Shown here piece by piece: positions 8,429 through 22,346 of a stretch of 64,000 bases of DNA. Each line of letters starts with the position of its first letter. The stretch's first letter is position 1. Both the position numbers and the translations under genes were made by a program. Source of the DNA: JAHEJE01 sp965216335 (GTDB lineage Bacteria; Pseudomonadota; Alphaproteobacteria; Rhizobiales; Aestuariivirgaceae); contig OZ244154.1 in assembly GCA_965216335.1 (NCBI GenBank), positions 1,674,001-1,738,000 of the forward strand, in the 5' to 3' direction. The notes under the pieces are model-generated. The model worked only from the letters and a program-made list of their open reading frames with translations. It did not search any database and had not been told where the DNA came from.

Positions 8429-8456
8429 AACCCCGCCGGTTTGCACCAGCGGGGTT
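8429..8456 (-). terminator. Intrinsic terminator of the rRNA operon
   Basis: Eight-base stem AACCCCGC/GCGGGGTT with further pairing inside, about 55 bases past the 5S gene. On the minus strand it is followed by TTATTTG. No tRNA-fMet gene is seen between the 5S gene and this hairpin, although many alphaproteobacterial operons carry one there. Confidence 0.75.
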
Positions 8457-8510
8457 TCATCGTTCAGGGTCATGAATGAAGGGCTTTGCACATTTCGCAT
8501 CCGTTTTGCA

Positions 8511-8628
8511 GGCCTGGCAACGACCTACTCTCCCAGGTCTTAAGACATAGTACCATCGGCGCTGAGGCGTTTAACGACCGAGTTCGGGATGGGATCGGGT
8601 TCAGACACCTCGCCATAGCCACCAGGCC
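8511..8628 (-). rRNA. rrf: 5S ribosomal RNA
   Basis: About 118 bases. The two ends pair (GGCCTGGC/GCCAGGCC type). The internal sequence, read on the minus strand, has the conserved GAACCCGATCCCATCCCGAA and GGGAGAGTAGG segments. Last gene of the rRNA operon. End positions are accurate to a few bases. Confidence 0.96.
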
Positions 8629-8767
8629 GGCGAAACGGATGTCGGAGGACGGAAAGACAGAGGACGGAAAAGCGCCACCCCTGGCAAAGGCCTCACAGTA
8701 TTTCTGGGTCTTTCCTCAGTCTTCTGTCTTCAGTCTTCTGAATCCAGGAATGAGCATTGATTAATGA

Positions 8768-11515
<2,748 letters not shown>

Positions 11516-11868
11516 CTCATTATCAATGCTCATCCCGTCTACGAAGATCGCTCTTCATGGACACGCCCGCAGGCAACCTCGGCAGAGATGCTGCGAACTC
11601 AGATGATCACTGAGAAAAGACCAGAAACTTTCGTTTCTGTGCAAAGATTTGTCTGTCGGCGAGTGCGGTCAAGCTCTCACCGGTCGGAGATGATCAAATC
11701 CACCCCTCATTCACATGAGGCGCGGACCAGACAAATCCCTTCATTCACGATGTCAAAATAGCCCTATAGCCACCCCGGCGAACCGGAGGGCCAAACTGTT
11801 GGCTCTTCGTTGGATTGCTCTAACGACGGCGATCATGCGCGTCGTTCCAAACACGCGCGCCGGGTTGG

Positions 11869-11932
11869 CCGGCGGCGGCGCGCAACCAAAATGTCCGGCG
11901 GCGGCGCGCAACCGAGAAAGTCCGGCGGCGCC
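11869..11932. repeat. Short tandem repeat in the 23S-tRNA spacer
   Basis: Units of 26-27 bases beginning CCGGCGGCGGCGCGCAACC start at 11869 and 11895, with a partial third unit at 11922. It sits in the 429-base transcribed spacer between tRNA-Ala and 23S (11516-11944), which otherwise contains only leader sequence that should pair in pre-rRNA processing stems. Confidence 0.8.
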
Positions 11933-11944
11933 ATGCCAAATAGA

Positions 11945-12020
11945 TGGTGGAGCCAGACGGGATCGAACCGACGACCTCCTGGTTGCAAACCAGGCGCTCT
12001 CCCAGCTGAGCTATGGCCCC
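11945..12020 (-). tRNA. tRNA-Ala (anticodon TGC)
   Basis: 76 bases including encoded CCA. The cloverleaf has acceptor GGGGCCA/TGGCTCC, D-arm AGCTCAGCTGGGAGAGC, anticodon loop TTTGCAA and T-loop GGTTCGATCCC. Spacer tRNA of the rRNA operon. Confidence 0.98.
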
Positions 12021-12058
12021 AGCAGCGAAAAAGCGGTTCATCCTGCCCCAGGCGGTTG

Positions 12059-12135
<77 letters not shown>

Positions 12136-12281
12136 GATACGCCCTGCTCGCTTTCCAAGCAATCCGAAAGAAAGAGAAACGAAGACGGTGACGTCCCGCT
12201 CAAAGGGGTCTTGAGAACCCCTGATTGTTCTATGACGAACCGATATGAAATCCGCATGATTGCGGGTTTCGATGAAGGTCC

Positions 12282-13787
<1,506 letters not shown>

Positions 13788-14055
13788 GAAACGTTTTGCT
13801 CATTCAGCACCGATTCTTAAAGAACCGACACCGTCTGTTCGCTTTGCGTATCTTGCTAATTTAGCATGAATTGACGAGTTACCTTGTAACGACTTGGTTA
13901 AGGTTTCACCGGTTGCCCGGCAATTCCAAGAACTCTGTCGAAATTTGGCTTCTCAAACGCTAAGCGTTGCGTCTCTTTGTGTCCGGCCATCCCTTAAAGG
14001 AATACCCGAACCGCAAGGACACCACCGCCTGCGTTTCTCTTTCTTTCATCAACAA

Positions 14056-14066
14056 TGTCAAAGAGC
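14056..14066 (-). promoter_or_regulatory. boxA antitermination element in the rRNA leader
   Basis: GCTCTTTGACA on the minus strand, close to the boxA consensus TGCTCTTTAACA. It lies in the 16S leader about 270 bases before the mature 5' end. NusB-NusE bind boxA to protect rRNA transcription from Rho. Confidence 0.65.
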
Positions 14067-14218
14067 CGGAGAGCCCTCGCGGATCGAGGTCTCTCTACCC
14101 TTTGCAGCCGACAAAGAATGCCGCACCAGATTAACGGCGCTTCGTTCCTTGATCTTTTGCAAAGGAAGCGCGAAGACGCTCACCCCGCCCAAGCGGTGTG
14201 TGCGCTTCAGTGGTGCGG

Positions 14219-14248
14219 GTTATATGAGCCTCCCCCATCACCTGTCAA
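14219..14248 (-). promoter_or_regulatory. Sigma-70-type promoter of the rRNA operon
   Basis: On the minus strand, TTGACA (14248-14243), an 18-base spacer and TATAAC (14224-14219). This is the strongest promoter match upstream of 16S and gives a leader of roughly 430 bases. The interval 13788-14471 otherwise holds no gene, only leader, boxA, promoter and a T/A-rich upstream stretch. Confidence 0.75.
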
Positions 14249-14471
14249 GCGCTGCATTGCAAAAAAATGCGCTTTCTTGTGTTTATTTAACTACCGAAAC
14301 GGCAGCTTTGCAAGGCCGGTGGCGGAAATCAGCCAAAGCTGTGCAGCAGTTGTCCACAGACCAGCCGACCTTGCGGCGCTTTGGCGGCAGAAATCCCGGT
14401 CGGATTCGAAAAATTCAACGCTCGGATTCGCCACTTCGGCAATGTCGAACCCGCCGCCTCGCGGAGCGGTT

Positions 14472-15299
14472 TCAGGTCAGGCCGCCATGCGGCTCCAGGT
14501 CGTAGTGCAACAGGTCGTTCGGGAAGGCTTTCCGGCCAAGGATGCGCATGACCTTGGGATCGATCTCCCTGCCGGAGATGGCGAACAGCCCGGTTGCCCG
14601 CAATGCCTGCCTGAGATCGACCGAGGTGCCGAGATACTTCCACACCGAACGCGAAACATAAGGATTGCGCTGCTTGCTCGACACACCGAACGTCACCCCG
14701 CGCAGCAGCGTCAGTTGGCTGCGCGCGGTCGGGTACAGCACCGTCTCGACAATCGCATCGTTGGCCAGGCCCTGATGCTCGACGACGAACAGCCGGTTGC
14801 CGAGCAGCGACATCTGTCCATTGTACTTGGACAGGAACAGCGCCCCGTCCTCCGGGTCGCGTGTCCGCTCTATGGTCTTGGTGCCGAACAGCCCGTCCTG
14901 CTCGAACACGTGGCTGATGGCCCGCAGCACATAACCGTCCCAGCTGAACGAGTGGCAATGGGTCAGATAATATCCCGCATAGCGCCGCAGGCCCATCCGG
15001 TCGCCGGGGAACGCCCGGGCAAACACCCGCCGCGTCCGCTCGCCATACGGCCCGCCGCCATCCTGCACCGGATTTGCGAACCGCCCGGCGAACTCGCCAT
15101 GCGGCAGCATCAGATCAGCCGGCCTGATCGAGAAGTGCCCGCATATGCGCTGCAGGTTGTACGGCGAGGGCCGCGACGTGCCGTTGAGATACTTGGAGAA
15201 CTGCTGACGGTTGATGCCGATCGCCCGGCACACCTCCGACACCGACTTCTCATAGCCGCACAGGAACCGGAGATTCCGGGCCAGATCGCCGTCTTCCAT
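14472..15299 (-). CDS. Helix-turn-helix (XRE-type) transcriptional regulator
   Basis: 275 residues. The N-terminal 60 residues form a lambda-repressor-like HTH (LRFLCGYEKSVSEVCRAIGINRQQFSKYLNG split across helices 1-4), followed by about 200 residues with no domain I can name, probably ligand sensing or dimerisation. The start at 15299 is preferred because GAGGAC precedes it at good spacing and it begins just before the HTH. The frame runs nine codons further upstream. It is transcribed away from the CocE-type hydrolase gene with about 170 bases between them, the usual layout for a local regulator. That link is inferred from position only. Confidence 0.85.
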   Translation of the reverse strand: MEDGDLARNLRFLCGYEKSVSEVCRAIGINRQQFSKYLNGTSRPSPYNLQRICGHFSIRPADLMLPHGEFAGRFANPVQDGGGPYGERTRRVFARAFPGDRMGLRRYAGYYLTHCHSFSWDGYVLRAISHVFEQDGLFGTKTIERTRDPEDGALFLSKYNGQMSLLGNRLFVVEHQGLANDAIVETVLYPTARSQLTLLRGVTFGVSSKQRNPYVSRSVWKYLGTSVDLRQALRATGLFAISGREIDPKVMRILGRKAFPNDLLHYDLEPHGGLT

Positions 15300-15469
15300 C
15301 GCAATAGTCCTCAAAAACATCCGCAATCGCAGCCGAGGCCGCTCGATCTGCAGCGAGTTTAAGCGATGCTAGCATAAACCCGCGCAAAGTCGAGCGAAGG
15401 CGCGCAATTGAGTGTCCCGCCATTTCGCGGGAGTTTGAAGCGGGGGAGAAACGCGCAAGGAAGCGGCCG

Positions 15470-17464
15470 ATGGACGCCTTGAATTACGGCTATCGCGTCT
15501 TGGAGAACGAGTATATCGAGCTGAGCGACGGCTGCCGGCTGGCGGCGCGCATCTGGCTGCCCGACGAGGTCCATACTCAGCCCGTCCCGGCCATTCTGGA
15601 ATACATCCCCTACCGCAAACGCGGCGGCAGCGACCAGCGCGACGACATCGCCTACCCGCACTTTGCCCGCCATGGCTATGCCGGCGTGCGCGTCGACATC
15701 CGCGGCAACGGCGAGTCCGACGGCCTGATGACCGGCGAATACACCGAACAGGAACTCGCCGACGGCACCGAGGTCATCGCCTGGATTGCCGCGCAGGACT
15801 GGTCCGACGGCAATGTCGGCATGATGGGCCACTCCTGGGGCGGCTTCAACGGCCTGCAGGTCGGCGCCCTCGCCCCGCCGGCCCTGAAAGCCATCATCAC
15901 CTCGTGCTCGACCGACGACCGCTACGCCGACGACATCCACTTCATGGGCGGCTGCCTCAACAACGACAACACCACCTGGTCGCAGCAGATGCTGTACTAC
16001 TCAACCCGGCCGCCCGACCCGGCGCTGATCGGCGAGGGCTGGCGGGACCTGTGGCTCACCCGGCTGGACAACATGCCGTTCCTTGCCGCCCACTGGCTGG
16101 AACACCAGCACCGCGACGCCTTCTGGAAACACGCCTCGGTGTGCGAGGACTATGCCGCCATCAAGGCCCCGGTGCTTGCCGTCGGCGGCTGGTACGACAG
16201 CTACACCAACGCCATCCCGCGCCTCGTCGCCGGCCTGCCCGGCCGCGCCTGGGGCATCATCGGCCCATGGGAACACCGCTATCCCCACATGGCCAAGGTC
16301 ACCCCCGGCATCGACTTTCTCGATGAAGCCGTGCGCTGGTGGGATCACTGGCTGAAGGGCATCGACAATGGCGTCGACCGGGACCCGGCCTTGCGTGCCT
16401 ACCTGATCAAGGCCGCTCCGGCCTCCGAAAACAACAGCCCGCGCGCCGGTCATTGGGTTGCCGAAACCGCCTGGCCATCGCCGGAGACTGAAACCCGCAC
16501 CCTCCACCTCACCCAAGCCGGTCTCGCCGGCGACACCGCAACCGGCGGCGTGGTGCAGATCAGTTCACCCCTCGACACCGGTCTCGCCTGCGGCAACTTC
16601 TGCCCCGGCATGCGCATCGACGACGAACTGCCCGGCGACCAGCAGGCCGACGACGCCAAGTCCGTTGTATTCGACACATCGCCCCTCGACCAGGACCTGG
16701 CCATCCTCGGCGCGCCCGAAGTCGAACTGGAGATCGCCGCCGACCGGCCCGTCGCCCTCATCGCCGCCCGCCTGTGCGACGTCGCTCCCGACGGCGCCAG
16801 CACCCGGGTCAGCCACAACCCCTTTAACCTCACCCATCACACCTCGCACGAACACCCCGAGGCGCTCGAGCCCGGCAGGGTCTACCGCGTGCGCTTCAAG
16901 CTGTGCGATGCCGGCTACATCTTCCCCGCCGGCCACCGCATCCGCCTTGCCCTGTCCTCCAACTACTGGCCGATGGTCTGGCCCGCCCCGCACCAGGCCA
17001 CCCTAACCGTCCGCCTGGCCGGCAGCGCGCTGCATCTGCCGGTACGCCAGGCCGGACAGAACCGCATCGCGACGCCCGCACCGCCCCCATTGCCGGACAC
17101 AACCTTCAAGACCCTGCGCGCGCCCTCCAACTCCCGCACCTGCGAACAAGCCAACGGCCGGACCGCAATCGAAATCCACGACGATCTCGGCCGCGTGATC
17201 GACACCTCCAACGGCCTCGTCACCGACAGCCGCGCCCACCACTACTACGACATCTCGCCCGGCGATCCCCTGTCGGCCGTCACCGGCGCCGACTGGGTTT
17301 TCGAAACCGCCCGCGACGACTGGTCGGCGCGCGTCGAAACCGCAACCGAAATGACCTCGGACGCCACCCACTTCCACCTCAAGGCCTCGGTCCGGGCCTT
17401 CAGCGATGGCGAACGGGTGTTCGAGAAACACTGGAACAAGAAGATCGCCCGCAATCTTGTTTGA
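15470..17464 (+). CDS. CocE/NonD family alpha/beta hydrolase (peptidase S15-like)
   Basis: 664 residues. The N-terminal S15 alpha/beta hydrolase has the nucleophile elbow GHSWGG (S122), the acid in GWYDSY (D243) and the histidine in PWEHRYPH (H269). The C-terminal jelly-roll (PepX_C-like) starts around residue 310 and includes AARLCDVAPDG and GHRIRLALSSNYWP. The family includes cocaine esterase, X-Pro dipeptidyl peptidases and other amide or ester hydrolases, and the substrate cannot be read from sequence. No signal peptide, so it is cytosolic. A family 5 oligopeptide-type binding protein follows by 52 bases, suggesting that an imported peptide or amide is hydrolysed here. Confidence 0.9.
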   Translation: MDALNYGYRVLENEYIELSDGCRLAARIWLPDEVHTQPVPAILEYIPYRKRGGSDQRDDIAYPHFARHGYAGVRVDIRGNGESDGLMTGEYTEQELADGTEVIAWIAAQDWSDGNVGMMGHSWGGFNGLQVGALAPPALKAIITSCSTDDRYADDIHFMGGCLNNDNTTWSQQMLYYSTRPPDPALIGEGWRDLWLTRLDNMPFLAAHWLEHQHRDAFWKHASVCEDYAAIKAPVLAVGGWYDSYTNAIPRLVAGLPGRAWGIIGPWEHRYPHMAKVTPGIDFLDEAVRWWDHWLKGIDNGVDRDPALRAYLIKAAPASENNSPRAGHWVAETAWPSPETETRTLHLTQAGLAGDTATGGVVQISSPLDTGLACGNFCPGMRIDDELPGDQQADDAKSVVFDTSPLDQDLAILGAPEVELEIAADRPVALIAARLCDVAPDGASTRVSHNPFNLTHHTSHEHPEALEPGRVYRVRFKLCDAGYIFPAGHRIRLALSSNYWPMVWPAPHQATLTVRLAGSALHLPVRQAGQNRIATPAPPPLPDTTFKTLRAPSNSRTCEQANGRTAIEIHDDLGRVIDTSNGLVTDSRAHHYYDISPGDPLSAVTGADWVFETARDDWSARVETATEMTSDATHFHLKASVRAFSDGERVFEKHWNKKIARNLV

Positions 17465-17515
17465 CCACCAAAGCGGGCCGCACCCGGCATGCAACTGCTC
17501 AAAACGGAGGATGAC

Positions 17516-19114
17516 ATGACTACGCCAAAGACCCCACAAGCCCAATGGCTGATCGATCAGGCCCGCCAGGGCCGCATCTCGCGCCGCGAATTCCTCGGCC
17601 GCGCCAGCGCCCTCGGCATCGCGCTCACCACCGGCACCGCCCTGTTCAGCGAGGCCCGCGCCGCCGAGCCCAAGAAGGGCGGCCACATGCGCCTGGCCAT
17701 GGGCCACGGCTCGACCACCGACACCCTCGACCCGGCCCAGATCGAAAACGGCGCCCAGTGGGTTGCCGCCTACGGCGTCGCCAACACGCTCACCGAACTG
17801 GCCGTCGACGGCTCGCTGGTTCCGGCGCTCGCCACCGCCTGGGAAGCCTCGCCCGACGCCAAGACCTGGACCTTCAAGCTGCGCAAGGGCGTTGAGTTCC
17901 ACAACGGCAAGACCATGACCGCCGACGACGTCATCGCCTCGATCAACCATCACCGCGGCGAAGACACCAAGTCCGTCGGCAAGGCGATCATGGAAGCCGT
18001 CACCGATGTCAAGGCGGACGGACCCGACACCGTGGTCATCAAGCTCAGCGGCGGCAACGCCGACTTCCCGTTCAACTTCAACGAGGCCACCTTCGGCATC
18101 TACCCGGCCAAGGACAACGGCATCGACTGGGCCGCCGGCGGCTCCGGCCCCTACAAGCTCGCCAAGGAAAACCCCGGCGTACGCCTCGATTTCGAGCGCC
18201 ACGCCAACTACTGGAAGGACGGCCGCGCCCACGCCGACACCATTGAACTCCTGACCATCGCCGATGCCACCGCGCGCAACAATGCTCTCGTCACCGGTGC
18301 CGTCGATGTCATCGATCAGGTCGACCTGAAGACCGTGCACCTGCTGGCCAAACGCCCCGGCATTACGGTCGAGGAAGGTGCCGGCCCGCTGCACTACGTC
18401 TTCCCCATGCGCATGAAGACCGCGCCCTTCGACAATGCCCATTTGCGCAAGGCCCTGAAGTTCGCGCTCAACCGCGAGGAAATGGTCAAGAAGATCCTCA
18501 TCGGCCACGGCGTCGTCGGCAACGATCACCCGATCGGCCCGTCCTACCGTTACCATGCCGCCGACATCGAACAGACGGCTTATGATCCCGACAAGGCCCG
18601 GTACCACATGGAGAAATCCGGTCTCGGCGACATCACCATAGACTTCAGCACCTCCGATGCCGCGTTTGCCGGTGCCGTCGATGCCGCCCTGCTCTACCAG
18701 GCCTCGGCCGCCAAGGCCGGCATCAAGATCAACGTGGTGCGCGAACCGGCCGACGGCTATTGGTCGAACGTCTGGGGCAAGAAGCCATGGTGCGCCAGCT
18801 ACTGGGGCGGCTACACCACCGAGGACACCATGTTCTCCACCGGCTATGCCGCCGGTGCGGCCTGGAACGACACCCAGTGGGACGATCCCAGGTTCAACGA
18901 ACTGCTGGTCGCCGCCCGCGCCGAACTGGACGAGAAGAAGCGCGCCGAGATGTACCGCGACATGCAGATCATCCTGCGCGACGAGGGCGGCGTCATCGCC
19001 CCGATGTTCGCCAACGCGGTCATCGCCCGCAACGACAAGATCGCCCACGCCGGCCAATCCTGGGTCCGCGCCTTCGACGGTCGCCGCATCATGGAGCGCT
19101 GGTGGATGGTCTGA
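17516..19114 (+). CDS. Tat-exported family 5 ABC solute-binding protein
   Basis: 532 residues from the ATG at 17516, which has a strong AACGGAGG site five bases upstream. A twin-arginine signal (SRREFLGRAS followed by a hydrophobic stretch ending SEARAAEP) directs folded export to the periplasm. The mature part is SBP_bac_5: YGVANTLTELAVDGSLVPALA, then WTFKLRKGVEFHNGKTMTADD, typical of dipeptide, oligopeptide and nickel binding proteins. No permease or ATPase gene adjoins it, so it must share a transporter encoded elsewhere. Upstream is the CocE-type hydrolase and downstream an intrinsic terminator, so the two genes form one unit. Confidence 0.93.
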   Translation: MTTPKTPQAQWLIDQARQGRISRREFLGRASALGIALTTGTALFSEARAAEPKKGGHMRLAMGHGSTTDTLDPAQIENGAQWVAAYGVANTLTELAVDGSLVPALATAWEASPDAKTWTFKLRKGVEFHNGKTMTADDVIASINHHRGEDTKSVGKAIMEAVTDVKADGPDTVVIKLSGGNADFPFNFNEATFGIYPAKDNGIDWAAGGSGPYKLAKENPGVRLDFERHANYWKDGRAHADTIELLTIADATARNNALVTGAVDVIDQVDLKTVHLLAKRPGITVEEGAGPLHYVFPMRMKTAPFDNAHLRKALKFALNREEMVKKILIGHGVVGNDHPIGPSYRYHAADIEQTAYDPDKARYHMEKSGLGDITIDFSTSDAAFAGAVDAALLYQASAAKAGIKINVVREPADGYWSNVWGKKPWCASYWGGYTTEDTMFSTGYAAGAAWNDTQWDDPRFNELLVAARAELDEKKRAEMYRDMQIILRDEGGVIAPMFANAVIARNDKIAHAGQSWVRAFDGRRIMERWWMV

Positions 19115-19164
19115 CGCCGCCGGGCGTTGCACGTCCCTGCCTCTTCACAAATGGCTGGAAAAAC

Positions 19165-19194
19165 AATACCCCGGATGTATGTCCGGGGTATTTT
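19165..19194 (+). terminator. Intrinsic terminator after the solute-binding protein gene
   Basis: Perfect 11-base stem AATACCCCGGA/TCCGGGGTATT with a 6-base loop and a TTTTC tail, 50 bases past the stop codon. It separates the hydrolase-binding protein unit from the MFS gene. Confidence 0.9.
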
Positions 19195-19224
19195 CTTGCC
19201 TGCCCACACCAAGGTCACCACAAG

Positions 19225-20664
19225 ATGCCGCAGCCGCCTGCAGACGCCACCTGGTCCGCCCTCTGGCGATCCGGCCTTGCCGGACGCTTCGGCCTGCTGT
19301 GCCTCGGCATCTGGCTGCATGCCGCCGATGAACTGATCATCGCGACGATTGTCCCGGCCGTGGTCAACGATATCGGCGGCCTCAATCTGGTCGGCTGGAC
19401 TTTCGCCCTCTATGAGACCGGCGCAATTGCCGCTGGCGCCACCACAGGTTGGCTGATCGGGCGTTCGGCCCCCAAACCGGTGATGATCGGTGCCGCGGCC
19501 TTGTTCATGACCGGCTGCCTGATCTCCGGTCTTGCCCCCACCATGCCGATCATGCTGGTCGGCCGCGCCCTGCAGGGCCTAGGCGGCGGCGGGCTCATCG
19601 CCGTAGCCTTCGTCGCCACAGAGATCTACTTCCCACGCAATCTGTGGCCCAAGCTGTTCGCCATCATGTCGGTGGTCTGGGGTTCGTCGGCCTTCCTCGG
19701 GCCCCTGATCGGCGGTCTGTTTGCCGAGTTCGGCCTGTGGCGCTGGAGCTTTTTCGCTTTCGCCATCCAGGCCGCCCTGCTGATCGTCGTCATAGCCGTC
19801 GCCCTGCCGGCCGAACCGGACCGCAAACCACCCGTGGCATCGTCCGGCCTGCCGGTCATTCGGTTGCTGCTCCTGACCGGAGCCATCGTCATGATCGCCG
19901 CGGCCGGTATCGACGTCGACCCCGCGACCTCGCCGTTGCTGATCCTTGCCGGCGTCGTCGCCTTTTTGCTGTTCCTGAAACGCGATGCTGCCAGCGGCCC
20001 AAACCGCTTGCTGCCGTCCCGCCCGCTCGACCCGCGCCACCCCCTCGGCGCCGGCCTGCTCGCCGTACTGCTGATGACCACCGCAACGGTGTCTTATGCC
20101 GTCTACGCCGCCACGCTGATGAAGACCCTGCACGGCATCAGCCTGATCGCCGCCGGCTACATCATCGCGCTGGAATCCATCGGCTGGTCGCTCGCGTCCA
20201 TTTCCGTCGCCAGCCTGCCGCAGCGTTTCGAGCGCAGCTTCATTCGCGCCGGAATGCTGTGCGTCGTCACCGGTCTCGCCGGAGCGATGCTCACCATGGC
20301 CACTGGCCCGTTCCTTGTGCTGCTGGTCTGGCCGTTCCTGCTCGGTGCCGGCTTCGGCATGAGTTGGCCCTTCATCATCCGCCACGTCGTGGAAGCAGCA
20401 CCGGACGCGCAATCTTCCATTGCCGCCTCGGCTGCACCCACCCTGCAGCGCGCCGGCTATGCCATCGGTGCATCCTACGCCGGCATCATCGCCAACTGGT
20501 CCGGCTTCGAGGATGGCCTGACCACCGAAACAGCCACCGCCGTCGCTTTCTGGCTGTTCGCGGCCAGCCTTCTTCTTGCTCTGCCCGGCCTCATTGCGGT
20601 GCTCGCAATGACGAGTCCGCGCACCGGAGTATCGCCAGGCGGCCCCGACAACCCGAAAGCCTGA
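19225..20664 (+). CDS. MFS transporter, multidrug-type (DHA2-like)
   Basis: 479 residues with about 14 hydrophobic segments, an inner-membrane drug:proton antiporter pattern. Signature elements are the first helix with ELIIATIVPAVVNDIGG, the motif-A region between helices 2 and 3 (GWLIGRSAPKPVMIG) and the motif-C-like helix 5 (GSSAFLGPLIGGLF). The start at 19225 is chosen because upstream codons in the same frame run through the terminator and the previous gene. Substrate is unknown. It converges with the metallophosphoesterase gene, with nine bases between the stops. Confidence 0.88.
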   Translation: MPQPPADATWSALWRSGLAGRFGLLCLGIWLHAADELIIATIVPAVVNDIGGLNLVGWTFALYETGAIAAGATTGWLIGRSAPKPVMIGAAALFMTGCLISGLAPTMPIMLVGRALQGLGGGGLIAVAFVATEIYFPRNLWPKLFAIMSVVWGSSAFLGPLIGGLFAEFGLWRWSFFAFAIQAALLIVVIAVALPAEPDRKPPVASSGLPVIRLLLLTGAIVMIAAAGIDVDPATSPLLILAGVVAFLLFLKRDAASGPNRLLPSRPLDPRHPLGAGLLAVLLMTTATVSYAVYAATLMKTLHGISLIAAGYIIALESIGWSLASISVASLPQRFERSFIRAGMLCVVTGLAGAMLTMATGPFLVLLVWPFLLGAGFGMSWPFIIRHVVEAAPDAQSSIAASAAPTLQRAGYAIGASYAGIIANWSGFEDGLTTETATAVAFWLFAASLLLALPGLIAVLAMTSPRTGVSPGGPDNPKA

Positions 20665-20673
20665 TCGTCGCGA

Positions 20674-22200
20674 CTACTCCCGGGCAATCACCGTACGGCC
20701 TTCGATCTTCGGTGCCACCGTCCCGGCCGCCTTGATGTAGGCCATCACGTGGTTGGCCACCAGTTTGCCGTCGGCGTCTCCGACAAGCTGCCTCATGCCG
20801 GCAAAGCCCTTGTAGCCATTGCCGCCGCCGGCCAGGAAGTCGTTCGTCGCCACTTTGTAAACCTTGCCGGGATCAACCGGCACACCGTCGATCATCAGGG
20901 ACACGATGCGTTCGCCTTTCTTGCGCGAGGTATCGGCCTTCACCGTCATGCCGCTGACCTGGGGAAACGCACCCGTGGTGCGTTTGTGGGCCCTGGCCAG
21001 CCCCTGCTCGAGCACCGCTGTCAAAGCCTTGCCGGTCATTTCCAGCACATAGGTCTTGTTGCCGAACGGCAGTTCGCTCAGCACATCGCGCCGGGTGATC
21101 TCGCTGCCCGCCGCATAGACCTTGTTGCCGCGGATGCCGCCGCCGTTGAGAACCGCCACGTCGGCCCCGGTCTGGGCCCGCACCGCATCGGCGATCAGGT
21201 TGCCGATCGCCGCCTCGCCGCCGCGCACCGCCGCGTTGCGGCTGTCCAGTTCCGTCGCCGTCTTGCCCACCGCCACATCGAACTCGGCATCGAGCAGCCC
21301 CTGATAGTGGGCGATACGCTCAGCCACGGCCGCATCCGGCTCAACATTGGCAGTATCGATCAGCCGGAAGTTCGGCCACCACGACACCTTGCGCCGCTTG
21401 CCGTCGTCTTTGGTACGCACCTCCACATCGACGGCAATGATGTACAATCCATCCTGCATCGCCTCGGCCAGAACCGTGTCGCCGTCATATTCCAGCACCA
21501 GGTCATGATCGTCGCCCGACAGGATGATATCGGCGAACGCCGCCTTGACCAGCTTGCGGTCCATCTTGCGGCTGGCGTGGACGACGGCGACGATCAGGTC
21601 GGCCCCCTGCTTGCGCAGCGCCCGGGCCAGCTTGCGCCCGGTCTCGACCGAAGAGCTGAACACCAGATCGCCCGGCGATGACCGCTTTACGGAATCTTCC
21701 GCCGTCAGCCCGACGACCCCCACCTTCACACCGCCCATCTCGATCAGCTTGCCTGCACCGATCCCGGCAATCGGCTTGCCGTCGGCACCGGCCAGGTTGG
21801 CCGCATAAACCGGAAACGCCGCCTCGGCCATGCGCTTGACGAACACCTGCGGACCGAAATCGTACTCGTGATTGCCCGGCACGAAGATGTCCGGCTCGAT
21901 CATGTTCAGCAGATCGATCATGTGCGCACCCTGATCGATCCCCGACATCAGCGAAGGCGAGATCGTATCCCCGGCATGGGCCACCAGAACATTCGGCCCT
22001 GCCGCCCGTTCCGCCGCAATGACCGCGGCAATCTTGGCCATGCCGCCCCGGCCGTCGCCCCGCGGCTGCATCTTGTAGATGTCGCACACCAGAACGAACG
22101 TCAGGCGTTCGCTGCGCACCTGATCCGCAAGCCCGGCGGCCGCGTAGGCACAACAGACCGTCAGCACAACGCAAAGCCCATGCAGCATGTTCTTGATCAT
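20674..22200 (-). CDS. Exported 5'-nucleotidase-like metallophosphoesterase
   Basis: 508 residues from the ATG at 22200 (AAAGGA upstream; six further upstream codons are possible). A signal peptide (MIKNMLHGLCVV...AAAGLA) is followed by a calcineurin-like metallophosphatase domain with AHAGDTISPSL and GNHEYDFG, and a C-terminal 5'-nucleotidase domain (NGGGIRGN, ELPFGNKTYVLEMTG, ATNDFLAGGGNGY). The first metal motif, usually D-x-H, reads CDIYKM. The GHxH motif reads SGDDHDL. Relatives of UshA hydrolyse nucleotides or UDP-sugars in the periplasm, but the changed ligands mean activity may differ. Divergent from hemH. Confidence 0.88.
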   Translation of the reverse strand: MIKNMLHGLCVVLTVCCAYAAAGLADQVRSERLTFVLVCDIYKMQPRGDGRGGMAKIAAVIAAERAAGPNVLVAHAGDTISPSLMSGIDQGAHMIDLLNMIEPDIFVPGNHEYDFGPQVFVKRMAEAAFPVYAANLAGADGKPIAGIGAGKLIEMGGVKVGVVGLTAEDSVKRSSPGDLVFSSSVETGRKLARALRKQGADLIVAVVHASRKMDRKLVKAAFADIILSGDDHDLVLEYDGDTVLAEAMQDGLYIIAVDVEVRTKDDGKRRKVSWWPNFRLIDTANVEPDAAVAERIAHYQGLLDAEFDVAVGKTATELDSRNAAVRGGEAAIGNLIADAVRAQTGADVAVLNGGGIRGNKVYAAGSEITRRDVLSELPFGNKTYVLEMTGKALTAVLEQGLARAHKRTTGAFPQVSGMTVKADTSRKKGERIVSLMIDGVPVDPGKVYKVATNDFLAGGGNGYKGFAGMRQLVGDADGKLVANHVMAYIKAAGTVAPKIEGRTVIARE

Positions 22201-22346
22201 CACTGTTCCTTTCACCACCCGGCAGCCGCCTCACCAGCCCCATGGTGGCGTGGCCGCCCGCATCACGCAACAGCAACTTGTGCTCACCGGCAATCCCGTC
22301 TAACTCATGCGGTCACGCAAGCCACGGAAATCAGAGTAACCCGATA

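Noticed and set aside
17003..19132. Long minus-strand frame (709 codons) antisense to the hydrolase and binding-protein genes
   Set aside because: Shadow frame caused by strong third-position GC bias. The plus-strand genes have motifs, signals and ribosome binding sites.
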